NCBI GenBank assembly: GCA_020073565.1
Contig: JAIQEY010000028.1
Location: 1-64,000, forward strand
Reading direction: 5' to 3'
Source of the DNA: Terriglobia bacterium
GTDB taxonomy: Bacteria > Acidobacteriota > Terriglobia > Terriglobales > Acidobacteriaceae
Length of the DNA stretch: 64,000 nucleotides
Both the position numbers and the translations under genes were made by a program. Each line of letters begins with the position of its first letter. Position 1 is the stretch's first letter. The notes beneath the pieces are model-generated. The model was given only the letters and a program-made list of their open reading frames with translations. It ran no database searches and was not told where the DNA came from. Below are positions 24,362-34,325 of the stretch, piece by piece.

Positions 24362-27130
24362 CTATCCGGTATTGTGGAGGCCGGCGGCGATACCGTTCAT
24401 GGTGGCGCCGATGGCGTAGTCGAGCGCTGGATCCGCGGTGCCGGTGCGCTTGCGGCGCAGCAGATCGACTTGGATCAGGCTGAGCGGATCGACGTACGGG
24501 TTGCGCAGGCGCACGGATCGGAAGAGGACAGGATTTTTTCCCAGCAATTCATGCTGGCCGGTGACGGCCAGAATGAGCCGGCCGGTGCGTTCGAATTCCT
24601 GGCGCAGCATTCCGAAGACGCGGTCGCGGAGAACGGCGTCGGTTACGAGCTCTGCATAAAGGCGGGCGATGGCGAAGTCTGCCTTGGCCATGGCGATTTC
24701 GACGCTGCGAATCAGGCTGGCGAACAGCGGGAAGCTTTCCATCATTTCGCGCAGGAGTTGTGGGTGTTGGGGGCTGCGGCTGGCGAAGCGCTCGAGGGCG
24801 TGGCCGACTCCGAACCACGCGGGAACGGCGTGACGGCTTTGCATCCAGCCGAATACCCAGGGGATGGCGCGCAAGTCTTCGAGGCTGCGATTCGCGGTGC
24901 GGCGCGCGGGGCGGGAGCCGATGCGAGCGTTCTCTAACTCGTTCACCGGGGTGGCCTGCTCGAAATATTCGAGGACTTCGGGATTCTCGGCGATGTGCTT
25001 CCGGTAGAAGACGAACGCGTCCGAGGACATCGATTCCATGGCCTCGTCCCAGCGCTGCTTGGCTTCGGGCGTTGCCTGGGGCGGCATCGTGATTGCTTCG
25101 AGGCAGGCGGCGATCATGATTTCGAGATTCCACTCGGCCAGCACGGGGTCCGAGTACTTCCAGCTGAGGACTTCACCTTGCTCGGTGATGCGTATTTCGC
25201 CGGAGAAATCGCCGGCGGGTTGGGCGAGGATGGCGGCGTGGGTAGGGCCTCCGCCGCGGCCTACGGTGCCGCCGCGGCCGTGGAACAGGCGCAGATTGAT
25301 TCCGCAATCGCGCGCCGCCTCATGCAAGTGGTGCTGCGCTTTGTGCAATTCCCAGGTGCTGGTCAGCATCCCTCCGTCTTTGTTGGAGTCGGAGTAGCCG
25401 AGCATGACTTCGTGCGTGCGTCCCCAGGAATTGAAAAGTGGTTGGTACTCGGGAGATTTCCAGACGCGGCGCATGATGGCGGGGGAAGAGCGCAGCGCGT
25501 CGATCGATTCGAACAGAGGGACGGGCATCAGGCCGGGATCTCCGTTACTGGCAGCGGCGTTAACGCCTCCCAGCGCCGCGAGGCGGATTACCGCGAAGAT
25601 GTCGTGTTCGGACTGCGTGTTGCTGATGATGAAGTTGCGGATCGCTTGCGGGGAGTGCGTCTTTTTTAATTCCGCGATCGCGCGAAAGGTATCGATGAGT
25701 TCGACCGATGACGCGGAGAAGTCTGGCGGAAACTGAGGTGCTCTCGCCGGCGTCTTTCCTGCGGATCCCAGCTCAGCGAGCGCTTGGGACTGTACGCGGG
25801 CGTGCTGGCGAATGTCGAGCGCGTGCAGGTGGAACCAGAAAGTTCGGACTTTGCGGATGAGGGGTTCGACGAGTTCCGCTAGTCGCTGACCGTGGTTGGC
25901 GCAGAGGCTGTCGCGGATGAGCGCGAGATCTTCTTCGAATTGCTCCGGCGACTTGTACGCGTGTTCATGTTTTGACGACTTGCGGGTGAAACGCAAACGG
26001 GCGATCAAGAACTCGAGAAAGTGGCGATAGAGTTCTGCGGCGGTGATCTGTTTCCATCGGGAATACTTTTCGCCGAGCTCTTCATCGTATTCGCGAACTC
26101 GCCGGGAAAGGGGGGCCGACACTCCGATGCGGCGGGTCGACATGCTCAGTTGTCCGATGAGGCGCGTGGTTTCGGCAATGTAGTGGTCGATGATGACGTG
26201 GCGTGCCATGCTGACTGCATCGCGCGTGGAGGTGGCAGTGACGAAGGGATTGCCGTCGCGGTCGCCGCCGATCCATGAGCCGAAGGATAGCAATGCGGGA
26301 AGTGGGGCGGTGGCGCCATAGACATCGCGCAGGGATTCTTCGAGTTCGGCGAAGAGGCGCGGAAGGGTTTCACACAGAACCATCGGAAAATAGTCGAGGC
26401 CCATGTGAATCTCGTCGCGCACGGTGGGCTTGTTGAGGCGGACCTCGTCGGTCTGCCAGAGAGCGGTGATCTCTGCGAGGATGAGCGATTCGTATTCGCG
26501 GGCCTCGGAATCGGAAAGCGGCAACTGGTCGAGACGTTCGAGATAGGCGGCGATACGGCGGCGTTTGAGGCGGATCGTGTGGCGCGTGATTTCTGTCGGG
26601 TGCGCGGTAAAGACGGGCGTCACTTTGACCTTGCGCAGGGACTCGAGCATCGCGTCGGCAGAGACTCCCGCGGAACGCATCCGGACCAGGGTGCCGCGGA
26701 ACGAGCCATCGACGGGAGTTGTATCGGCCAGCAGGCGGGCCGCGCGGCGACGGCGCTTGCGATGATTGGTCTCGGCGAGGTTGGTGAGTTCGAAATAGAT
26801 GGCGAAGGCCTTGGTGACGCGATAAGCGTCTTCGACCGGTAGCGAGCGAATGATCTCGCGGACGCGGATCATCAGGCTGTCGAGTTCGGATTCCGATTTC
26901 GCGCCGGATGAAGGATGTTCGCGGTGCTGGATCAGGAGGCGGCGCAACTGCTCGACAACCTCGAAGAACGCTTCCCCTTCCTGCTCGACCAGCACGTGCC
27001 CGAGCAGAATGCCTAGCGAGCGAACGTCGCGGCGCAGGGGGAGTTCTTTCGCGGGATCGGCGGTGTCGGCCGTCAACTCGGCAAGGCGAGCGGCGGGAGC
27101 GGCATCGCTCCAGAGGGGGCTGTCAACCAT
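24362..27130 (-). CDS. ppc: Phosphoenolpyruvate carboxylase
   Basis: 922 residues from ATG 27130; the open frame upstream is only repeat sequence. It carboxylates PEP with bicarbonate to oxaloacetate, refilling the TCA cycle. Key motifs are VFTAHPTEITR (catalytic His), GYSDSNKDGG (Lys), and FHGRGGTVGRGGGPTHAAI (Arg and Gly-rich loop), with the C-terminal ...RNTG-like ending seen here as GLHNTG. Length fits the bacterial family. It is a single gene. A GTTCTTG-loop hairpin lies 29 bases upstream of the start, within its promoter region. Confidence 0.95.
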   Translation of the reverse strand: MVDSPLWSDAAPAARLAELTADTADPAKELPLRRDVRSLGILLGHVLVEQEGEAFFEVVEQLRRLLIQHREHPSSGAKSESELDSLMIRVREIIRSLPVEDAYRVTKAFAIYFELTNLAETNHRKRRRRAARLLADTTPVDGSFRGTLVRMRSAGVSADAMLESLRKVKVTPVFTAHPTEITRHTIRLKRRRIAAYLERLDQLPLSDSEAREYESLILAEITALWQTDEVRLNKPTVRDEIHMGLDYFPMVLCETLPRLFAELEESLRDVYGATAPLPALLSFGSWIGGDRDGNPFVTATSTRDAVSMARHVIIDHYIAETTRLIGQLSMSTRRIGVSAPLSRRVREYDEELGEKYSRWKQITAAELYRHFLEFLIARLRFTRKSSKHEHAYKSPEQFEEDLALIRDSLCANHGQRLAELVEPLIRKVRTFWFHLHALDIRQHARVQSQALAELGSAGKTPARAPQFPPDFSASSVELIDTFRAIAELKKTHSPQAIRNFIISNTQSEHDIFAVIRLAALGGVNAAASNGDPGLMPVPLFESIDALRSSPAIMRRVWKSPEYQPLFNSWGRTHEVMLGYSDSNKDGGMLTSTWELHKAQHHLHEAARDCGINLRLFHGRGGTVGRGGGPTHAAILAQPAGDFSGEIRITEQGEVLSWKYSDPVLAEWNLEIMIAACLEAITMPPQATPEAKQRWDEAMESMSSDAFVFYRKHIAENPEVLEYFEQATPVNELENARIGSRPARRTANRSLEDLRAIPWVFGWMQSRHAVPAWFGVGHALERFASRSPQHPQLLREMMESFPLFASLIRSVEIAMAKADFAIARLYAELVTDAVLRDRVFGMLRQEFERTGRLILAVTGQHELLGKNPVLFRSVRLRNPYVDPLSLIQVDLLRRKRTGTADPALDYAIGATMNGIAAGLHNTG

Positions 27131-27158
27131 GGAATATTTTAGCGGAAGGGGTTGGAAT

Positions 27159-27194
27159 CCCACACATCGCCAAGAACGCGATGTGTGGGGCACC
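27159..27194 (-). repeat. Hairpin, GGTGCCCC head and GTTCTTG loop
   Basis: Read on the minus strand: GGTGCCCCACACATCGC, loop GTTCTTG, then the exact complement of the 12-bp stem. A second copy with the same stem and loop GTTCTTT lies 400 bases to the right (27559). It marks the junction between the ppc upstream region and the esterase remnant. Confidence 0.8.
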
Positions 27195-27390
27195 CGCGCC
27201 GTATTTATTTCTCACGTGCGGCGACCAGGAAGGACTGCTTCCGGCGAATCGTAATTTTGCGGCGTTATTGGAGCACAGGCGTGTTCGATACGAGTTCCAT
27301 GTAGTAAGGGGTGGACACGACTGGAATCAATGGAACGAGCGATTGCCCGGTGTTTTTCAGAGCTTGTTCGAGCACCTGGGTTCGAGCTGA
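27193..27390 (+). pseudogene. 3' remnant of an esterase (alpha/beta hydrolase, esterase D type)
   Basis: A rightward frame with no start codon reads PYLFLTCGDQEGLLPANR, then FAALLEHRRVRYEFHVV, then RGGHDWNQWNERLPGVFQSL and stops at 27388-27390. This matches the last 65 or so residues of secreted esterase D/feruloyl esterase-like hydrolases, including the catalytic His in GGHDW. The part coding for the nucleophile Ser and the N-terminus is missing. The cut coincides with the hairpin at 27159-27194, so deletion at the repeat is likely. Confidence 0.7.
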
Positions 27391-27500
27391 CGGCGAGTGC
27401 TCACTTCTTCGCTTTTCGAAAAGGGACTTACTCAACCTAAGTGACCCAGCAGTCCAGCGCAGTGGAGGGAAAGATCTTAAGAGGGAGACGATCGTGGAAT

Positions 27501-27533
27501 CCCACCCTTCAAAAACCGAAGGGTGGGGCAGCC
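27501..27533 (-). repeat. Hairpin, GGCTGCCCC head, 7-base loop
   Basis: Minus strand: head GGCTGCCCC, 10-bp perfect stem CCCACCCTTC / GAAGGGTGGG (in plus-strand order) and loop GGTTTTT. A looser member of the GTTCTTT-loop family, with yet another stem. Confidence 0.7.
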
Positions 27534-27558
27534 GATGCCACTCGGATAGTAACGAAAA

Positions 27559-27594
27559 CCCACACATCGCAAAGAACGCGATGTGTGGGGCACC
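27559..27594 (-). repeat. Hairpin, GGTGCCCC head and GTTCTTT loop
   Basis: Same 12-bp stem (CCCACACATCGC) and head as 27159-27194, with one loop base different. The two lie in the same orientation 400 bases apart and could recombine. Confidence 0.8.
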
Positions 27595-27678
27595 CGATTT
27601 TCCACATTCCCATCCGGGAAAATCTCTGCCATAATTGATCGTGCACCCCAGCCTGCACAAATTTTCAAGAACAATTAA

Positions 27679-29373
<1,695 letters not shown>

Positions 29374-29374
29374 T

Positions 29375-29514
29375 CTCACCGCCGAGACGCAGAGAACGCC
29401 GAGAAAACCGACAACTGCAGATCCCTCGCTTCGCTCAGGATGACAAATCAAAGAATGGCAGAACTGAAAAAACTTTGAAAAGATCTTCTCGGCGCCCTCG
29501 GCGTCTCGGCGGTA
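29375..29514. repeat. Long inverted repeat ACCGCCGAGACGCAGAG, with nested repeat
   Basis: Left arm 29375-29406 (TCACCGCCGAGACGCAGAG...CCGAGAAAA) pairs with right arm 29484-29514 (TCTTCTCGGCGCCCTCGGCG...). Most positions match. The interior holds CTGCAGATCCCTCGCTTCGC...GGATGACA (29414-29445), a separate repeat also present at 46419. The right arm ends one base before the kdsA ATG, so the ribosome-binding region is repeat sequence. A shorter relative lies at 40608. Confidence 0.8.
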
Positions 29515-29515
29515 A

Positions 29516-30370
29516 ATGACTTTGACCTTGTCTTTCCAAATCGACAACGTCCGCGTGGGTTCTGGCGATTTGTTCCTGATCGCGGGGCCGTGCGTGATTG
29601 AGAGCGAAGATCACGCGCTCCGCATGGCCGAAATTGTGAAGGGCGTCACTCGCTCGCTGAATTTCCCGTTCATTTTCAAGGCGTCTTACGACAAGGCGAA
29701 CCGTACATCGATCCGCAGCTATCGCGGCCCGGGGATGAAGGAAGGCCTGCGCATTCTGAAGAAAGTCAAAGATGACGTGCACATCCCAGTGCTGACCGAC
29801 GTGCATCAGGTGGCCGACGTGGCGGCGGTAGCGGAAGTAGTGGACGTGCTGCAGATCCCGGCGTTTCTCTGCCGGCAGACCGATCTGGTGGTGGCAGCGG
29901 CCCTGAGCGGACGTCCGGTGAATATCAAGAAGGGACAGTTTGTCTCGCCCTGGGACATGAAGCACGCCGTCGAAAAATGCCGTGATGCAGGGAACAGCCA
30001 GGTGTTTGTGACCGAGCGCGGGTCGAGTTTCGGCTACAACAATCTGGTTGTCGATATGCGGTCTCTGGCCATCATGCGCAAGTTTGCTCCAGTGGTGTTT
30101 GACGCGACGCACTCGGTGCAGTTGCCGTCGTCTTCGCACGGCGATGAAGATCAGCCCGCGGTGAGCGGCGGCCAGCCGGAGTTTATCCCCGTGTTGTCGC
30201 GCGCGGCGGTGGCGGCGGGCGTGGACGGGGTGTTCATGGAAGTCCACGACAATCCGAAAGAAGCGAAGAGCGACGGCGCCAATGCGCTCGACACCCGGAA
30301 CCTGCGCGGCGTGTTGAAAGAGTTGCTGGCGGTGAGGCAGGCGCTGGACGCGGCGCACGCGACACCGTAG
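29516..30370 (+). CDS. kdsA: Kdo-8-phosphate synthase
   Basis: 284 residues from ATG 29516. It condenses PEP with arabinose-5-phosphate to Kdo-8-phosphate. Conserved parts include [73 protein letters not shown], and [13 protein letters not shown]. The Asn in KANRT and the lack of Cys at the metal position (N in KASYDKAN... context) are typical points for sorting metal-dependent and independent types, but I cannot settle the type by eye. No ordinary ribosome site lies upstream, because an inverted repeat reaches the start codon. With kdsD and kdsC it completes the path to Kdo. Confidence 0.94.
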   Translation: MTLTLSFQIDNVRVGSGDLFLIAGPCVIESEDHALRMAEIVKGVTRSLNFPFIFKASYDKANRTSIRSYRGPGMKEGLRILKKVKDDVHIPVLTDVHQVADVAAVAEVVDVLQIPAFLCRQTDLVVAAALSGRPVNIKKGQFVSPWDMKHAVEKCRDAGNSQVFVTERGSSFGYNNLVVDMRSLAIMRKFAPVVFDATHSVQLPSSSHGDEDQPAVSGGQPEFIPVLSRAAVAAGVDGVFMEVHDNPKEAKSDGANALDTRNLRGVLKELLAVRQALDAAHATP

Positions 30371-30391
30371 AAGTTGGTTCCTGGTCGACAA

Positions 30392-30475
30392 GGGCCGTCC
30401 CTCCGGGACTTGGTCTTAGATTTGGCCGCCGACCCAGCGCTGAAGCGCTGGGCTAAGTTAGATCGTCCCTTCAGG
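30392..30475 (+). repeat. REP element, copy 1
   Basis: GGGCCGTCCC-TCC-GGGACTTGG, then a second hairpin CCCAGCGCT-GA-AGCGCTGGG (30433-30452), then GGCTAAG...TCGTCCC. Copies 2 and 3 flank the transposase gene. Two hairpins in one unit are typical of REP pairs. Confidence 0.85.
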
Positions 30476-30556
30476 ACTTTTTCCGTAGCTCATTGAAACG
30501 CTGGGAACCCAAGAAACAAAAGGAACGGCCGGCCGCGGCACGCCGTGCCTAGGATT

Positions 30557-30654
30557 GCCCGAGCCCCGGAGGGGCGAGCCAGCTTAGCCCAGCGCTTCAG
30601 CGCTGGGTAGGCCGAGCGAAAGAGGCCAAGTCCCGGAGGGCCGGCCCATTTTTA
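30557..30654 (-). repeat. REP element, copy 2 (inverted), at the transposase 3' end
   Basis: The reverse complement of copy 1: ...CTTAGCCCAGCGCTTCAGCG (core 30588-30607), GGTAGGCC, then CAAGTCCCGGAGGGCCGG. It touches the stop codon of the transposase gene at 30652. Confidence 0.85.
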
Positions 30655-31104
30655 TCCCAGCACGTGTGCCGGGTCGTAGTTAATTCCGTATCGTTTGAGT
30701 AGCTCCAAGAACTCTTCCTCGAAGTTGCGCCTCTTGTGATGCTCCAGTTGGTTCTTGATATATTCGACGATGCCATTCGTTTGGGACGCACTCACGCTGA
30801 ACGCGCCGTAACCTTCCTGCCAGGCGAAGTTGCTTCCCGCCACGCCGGTGTCGTTGAGCCATTTGGAAGAGCAGCCCTTCAGAGTCTGCACCGCCTTTGA
30901 AAGCGGCATCGCGGCCGGCAGGAGGATCAAGGCGTGGCAATGATCTTCGACGCCACCGATTTTGATTGCCTCGAATTTGTGATTGCGGGCGATGCCGGCG
31001 ATGTACGCCCAGAGTTTGGGTTGGAGTTCTTCGCGCAGGTGTTTTTGCCGCTCTTTGGTGCTGAAGACCACGTGGATTCGGTTGCTGGAATAGGTGTGCG
31101 ACAT
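30652..31104 (-). mobile_element. IS200-like / REP-associated tyrosine transposase (RAYT)
   Basis: 150 residues from ATG 31104. It is a Y1-type HUH endonuclease: the metal-binding HUH pair is HCH in GGVEDHCHALILLP, and the likely catalytic Tyr is in GIVEYIKNQLEHH. The segments IHVVFSTKERQKHL, GCSSKWLND and FAWQEGYGAFSVS are typical of chromosomal IS200-like/RAYT proteins of about 150 residues. They nick single-stranded DNA at hairpins. The gene is bracketed exactly by inverted REP copies 2 and 3, with copy 1 further left, so these REPs are its probable substrates. No accessory TnpB gene is present. Confidence 0.88.
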
Positions 31105-31190
31105 GGGCCGTCCCTCCGGGACTTGATCTTTAAGTTTGGACGCCTACCCAGCGCTGAAGCGCTGGGCTAAGCTGGCTCGTCCTCCGGACT
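31104..31190 (+). repeat. REP element, copy 3, at the transposase 5' end
   Basis: GGGCCGTCCC-TCC-GGGACTTG starts at 31105, then CCCAGCGCTGAAGCGCTGGG (31147-31166), then CTAAGCTGGCTCGTCC. It overlaps the first base of the transposase start codon and is inverted relative to copy 2. Confidence 0.85.
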
Positions 31191-31395
31191 TGTTCGTCTG
31201 CAACTCGGGCCGCCGGTCATGGATAAGGGCTGCGGCAAACGGCGAGTCCGTGATAAGCAGGGAGAAGATGGTTTCCGGGAGGGGAATATAGTCAGGCTAT
31301 GTCGCGTGGCGGAATGAATCTGTGATCGGAGTCACAACATTCTGGTTCACTTCCGAATCTGATACCATTCCCGCCTCATCTGAATCTGATCGCAT

Positions 31396-32538
31396 ATGCA
31401 TTGGTTCGCAACTATTGCCGGCATTGTTCTGATTTTCGTCATCCTGCTGGATGCCTTTGAGACCATCGTTCTGCCGCGGCGCATCAAGCGCACTTTCCGC
31501 ATCACCGGATGGTTCTACAAGAACACATGGACGATTTGGATGGGTGTGGCACGGCACATCGCGTCAGTGAACCGTCGGGAAGGGTTCCTGGCGTACTTTG
31601 GTCCGCTGTCGCTGATTTTTCTGCTGGTGTTCTGGGCGATTGGGCTGATCTTTGGATTTGCCTGTGTACAGTATGGACTGGGCGAACACCTGACTCTCGG
31701 CAGTGAGAAGATTACCTTCGGGAAACTGATCTATCACAGCGGAGAAACTTTCTTCACGCTGGGGTATGGCGACATCACTCCCAGCAACGCTGCCGCTCGC
31801 GCGCTGGCCGTGCTGGAAGCGGGCATGGGTTTTGCCTTCCTGGGCGTCGTGGTCGGATATCTGCCGGTGGTGTACACGGCGTTTGCCACGCGTGAGATCG
31901 AGATTTCTCTGCTCGACGCTCGCGCCGGGTCGCCGCCCAGCGCCACAGAATTCTTGAGTCGGCTGGGATGCTGCCCTGAGCAGTTGGTGCTCGACGGAAT
32001 TTTTCGCGACTGGGAGCGTTGGTGCGCGGAACTGCTGTCGAGTCACATTTCCTATCCGGTGCTGGTCTATTTCCGGTCCCAGCATTCGAACCAGTCTTGG
32101 CTGAGCGCTCTGACGGTGATGATGGACGTGACGTCGCTGATTATGACGGGCGTGGATGGCATCCATCCGGACCAGGCTAAGTTGACCTTTGCGGTGGCTC
32201 GGCACGCCGCCGTCGATCTAGCGCAGGTGATCAATGCGCGGTACAGCCCACACGAGGCGGAGCGGAACACGGAAGAGGATCTGAGGCGGATGCGCGCAGA
32301 ACTCGCGCAGCACGGCGTGACTTTCTACGACGGGCCAGATGCCTCAGAGCGACTGGCGAAACTGCGAGTGCTCTATGAGCCTTATGTCTACGCGCTGGCG
32401 CGGCGGTTGTTCATGACTCTGCCGCCATGGGTTCGCACGGAATATAAGAAGGATAACTGGCAGGGCGGGCCTTGGGATCGTGCGATTCAGGCGCGGGCGC
32501 TGCAGCGTCCGGGGCATGCGGTGGATGACCACTTCTGA
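31396..32538 (+). CDS. Ion-channel protein with potassium-type filter
   Basis: 380 residues from ATG 31396. Three hydrophobic segments (about 3-24, 68-93 and 136-160) surround a pore loop whose filter is TLGYGD (about 120-125), the potassium-channel signature. The pore layout resembles the two-helix Ion_trans_2 type with an additional N-terminal membrane helix. The cytoplasmic C-terminus of about 210 residues has no RCK/TrkA nucleotide-binding motif that I can see. It is helical with PSATEFLSRLGCCPEQL. Regulation is unknown. It sits between the transposase and kdsD. Confidence 0.85.
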   Translation: MHWFATIAGIVLIFVILLDAFETIVLPRRIKRTFRITGWFYKNTWTIWMGVARHIASVNRREGFLAYFGPLSLIFLLVFWAIGLIFGFACVQYGLGEHLTLGSEKITFGKLIYHSGETFFTLGYGDITPSNAAARALAVLEAGMGFAFLGVVVGYLPVVYTAFATREIEISLLDARAGSPPSATEFLSRLGCCPEQLVLDGIFRDWERWCAELLSSHISYPVLVYFRSQHSNQSWLSALTVMMDVTSLIMTGVDGIHPDQAKLTFAVARHAAVDLAQVINARYSPHEAERNTEEDLRRMRAELAQHGVTFYDGPDASERLAKLRVLYEPYVYALARRLFMTLPPWVRTEYKKDNWQGGPWDRAIQARALQRPGHAVDDHF

Positions 32539-32565
32539 GCCGGGCGATCGGGGCGTGAAAGGTTG

Positions 32566-33000
32566 TTACTCGCCAGACGCCGCACTACGTTTGCGAAGGC
32601 CGGGGCTCTGCTTCAGTGTGTGATAGAAGATCTCGAATTGCTGGGCAGCCTGCCGGTCGTATCTGGGCCTCAACACCTCGTAGGCTATTTCCCCTTCGTT
32701 CCGAATCAATTCCTGCAATGTGAGAGCGTGAGCATACAACTGCTGGGAAAAGCGCAATACCCTCTCCAGATCTATGTCACTCGACGGACTTTTCCTGGCA
32801 ACCTTCCCACACAGGCGGTCCACCGGATCTGGGCAAGCAACTGCGGTTCCCCCTCCTTTGAGCGATGATTCCACGGTCGCGTCGACAATCTGACCGCAGG
32901 CCAGGCACTTGGATTCCGCCGGGGTACGGTCACTGTTGCCGGCGCTAGGGCGCTGAAACGCCCGAGCCGAGCGCCGGAAGAAACGTCGTTCGGTTTTCAT
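32566..33000 (-). CDS. Hypothetical protein
   Basis: 144 residues from ATG 33000, with the ribosome site GAGAGGAG upstream. A basic N-terminus (RRFFRRSARAFQRP) is followed by CLACG, a single CxxC, and CPDPVDRLCG. The C-terminal half is helical (VLRFSQQLYAHALTLQELIRNEGEIAYEVLRPRYD). The scattered cysteines could bind a metal. Family not recognised. It converges with the ion-channel gene, 27 bases away. Confidence 0.6.
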   Translation of the reverse strand: MKTERRFFRRSARAFQRPSAGNSDRTPAESKCLACGQIVDATVESSLKGGGTAVACPDPVDRLCGKVARKSPSSDIDLERVLRFSQQLYAHALTLQELIRNEGEIAYEVLRPRYDRQAAQQFEIFYHTLKQSPGLRKRSAASGE

Positions 33001-33233
33001 GCCGCGCTCCTCTCGTGGATTCGGCCAGCCAGCCGTGACTACCCGACGATGATTTCAAAATACCGGCTCCGCTGGGGGCAGTCCAACGCATAATTTGCGT
33101 TCTTTGCATCGGAACTATCGTCAAAGAGTCCAAGGCAGGGTGGACGGTACAACGTGCGAGAGAAGGCACTTTCACCCAATGAAAAGACTCGCCCCCGGAC
33201 CGGCTTCCTCGCTTCTGCTAACATTTCCCCTTC

Positions 33234-34241
33234 ATGAAGCATGTGGGCGAGAACGTGGTGCGCATTGAAGCGGAAGCGCTGCGGGCGCTGGCGGACCGGC
33301 TGGCGGGGCCGATGGCGGCAGACTTCCAGCGCGCGCTGGAGTTGCTATTTGGCTGTCGGGGGCGCGTCGTGGTCACGGGCATGGGCAAGAGCGGGATTAT
33401 TGCCCGCAAGGTGGCGGCGACGCTGAATTCGACGGGATCGCCGGCATTGTATCTGCATCCGGTGGAGGCGCTGCATGGCGATCTGGGGATGATCGTGCGC
33501 GGGGATGTTGTGCTGGCCCTTTCGGCGAGCGGCGAGACGGAGGAAATTTTGCGGTTGCTGGCCACCATCAAGCGGCTACAGGTGCCGTTAATTACGATGA
33601 CCTGCGATGATCTCGCAGCAACTTTCGCGGGCAGGAATGCCCGCTCCACACGGGCTTCCACTCTCGCGGCTGCTGCTGATGTGGCTCTGGATTGCTCGAT
33701 CTCCAAGGAAGCTTGCTCACTCGGGCTTGCTCCTACGGCATCCACCACTACCATGCTGGCTCTTGGCGATGCCTTGGCTGTGGCGCTTTCTGAGAAGCGC
33801 GGGTTTAAGGAAGAGGACTTTGCCAACCTGCATCCCGGAGGCAAATTGGGCAAGCGGTTGGCGCGGGTGGAGTCGCTGATGCACTCCGGGGATGCCGTGC
33901 CTCGAGTCAACGCGCAGACGAAGATGCCGGATGTCATCTACGAGATGTCGCGCAAGAAGCTGGGCGTGACGGCGGTGGTTGATGGCGACCGGTTGCTGGG
34001 CGTGATCAGTGACGGCGATCTGCGGCGACTCCTGCAGCAGCGCGGTAAGGACACGCTCGATCTTACGGCCGAGGACTGCATGACGCGGATGCCGAAAACT
34101 ATTGGAGCGGAGGAGTTCGCGGCGTCCGCGCTGGCTCGCATGGAGGAGATGAAGATTACTTCACTCGTCGTGGTCGACGGCGAGCAGCGTGTGCTTGGGA
34201 TTGTGCATCTGCATGATTTGTGGGGGACGGAGATGGTTTAG
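33234..34241 (+). CDS. kdsD: Arabinose-5-phosphate isomerase (KdsD/KpsF)
   Basis: 335 residues from ATG 33234. It turns ribulose-5-phosphate into arabinose-5-phosphate, the substrate of KdsA. The SIS sugar isomerase domain (about 30-205) has VVTGMGKSGIIARKVAATLNSTG, LALSASGETEEIL and LGLAPTASTTTMLALGDALAVAL. Two CBS domains (about 215-335) follow, with GVISDGDLRRLL. The segment AGRNARST (about 132-139), between the CDDLA and LAAAADV parts, is extra compared with typical KdsD and is encoded by a palindromic repeat. It lies where an exposed loop is expected. Confidence 0.93.
   Translation: MKHVGENVVRIEAEALRALADRLAGPMAADFQRALELLFGCRGRVVVTGMGKSGIIARKVAATLNSTGSPALYLHPVEALHGDLGMIVRGDVVLALSASGETEEILRLLATIKRLQVPLITMTCDDLAATFAGRNARSTRASTLAAAADVALDCSISKEACSLGLAPTASTTTMLALGDALAVALSEKRGFKEEDFANLHPGGKLGKRLARVESLMHSGDAVPRVNAQTKMPDVIYEMSRKKLGVTAVVDGDRLLGVISDGDLRRLLQQRGKDTLDLTAEDCMTRMPKTIGAEEFAASALARMEEMKITSLVVVDGEQRVLGIVHLHDLWGTEMV
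33627..33654 (+). repeat. Palindromic repeat inserted in frame in kdsD
   Basis: GCGGGCA-GGAA-TGCCCGC (7-bp stem, tetraloop), followed by TCCACACGGG. This is a member of the tetraloop family with the CCACAC tail seen at 2788, 14330, 14616 and elsewhere. It is translated as AGRNARSTRA. Confidence 0.75.
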
Positions 34242-34286
34242 AGCTACGGGCTACGAGCCGCGAGCTTCGAGCGGACCAAAGAAAAA

Positions 34287-34305
34287 GACGGGCGGGGCGC
34301 CCGTC
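34287..34305. repeat. GACGGGC palindrome
   Basis: GACGGGC / GCCCGTC around GGGGC, then TCTCC. It lies between the convergent kdsD and asnA genes and may also work as a transcription stop. Confidence 0.6.
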
Positions 34306-34325
34306 TCTCCATTCTCAAGGTTTTC

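Noticed and set aside
27131..27193. Upstream extension of ppc to 27193
   Set aside because: The extra codons are the hairpin repeat at 27159-27194; MVDSPLW at 27130 is a normal start.
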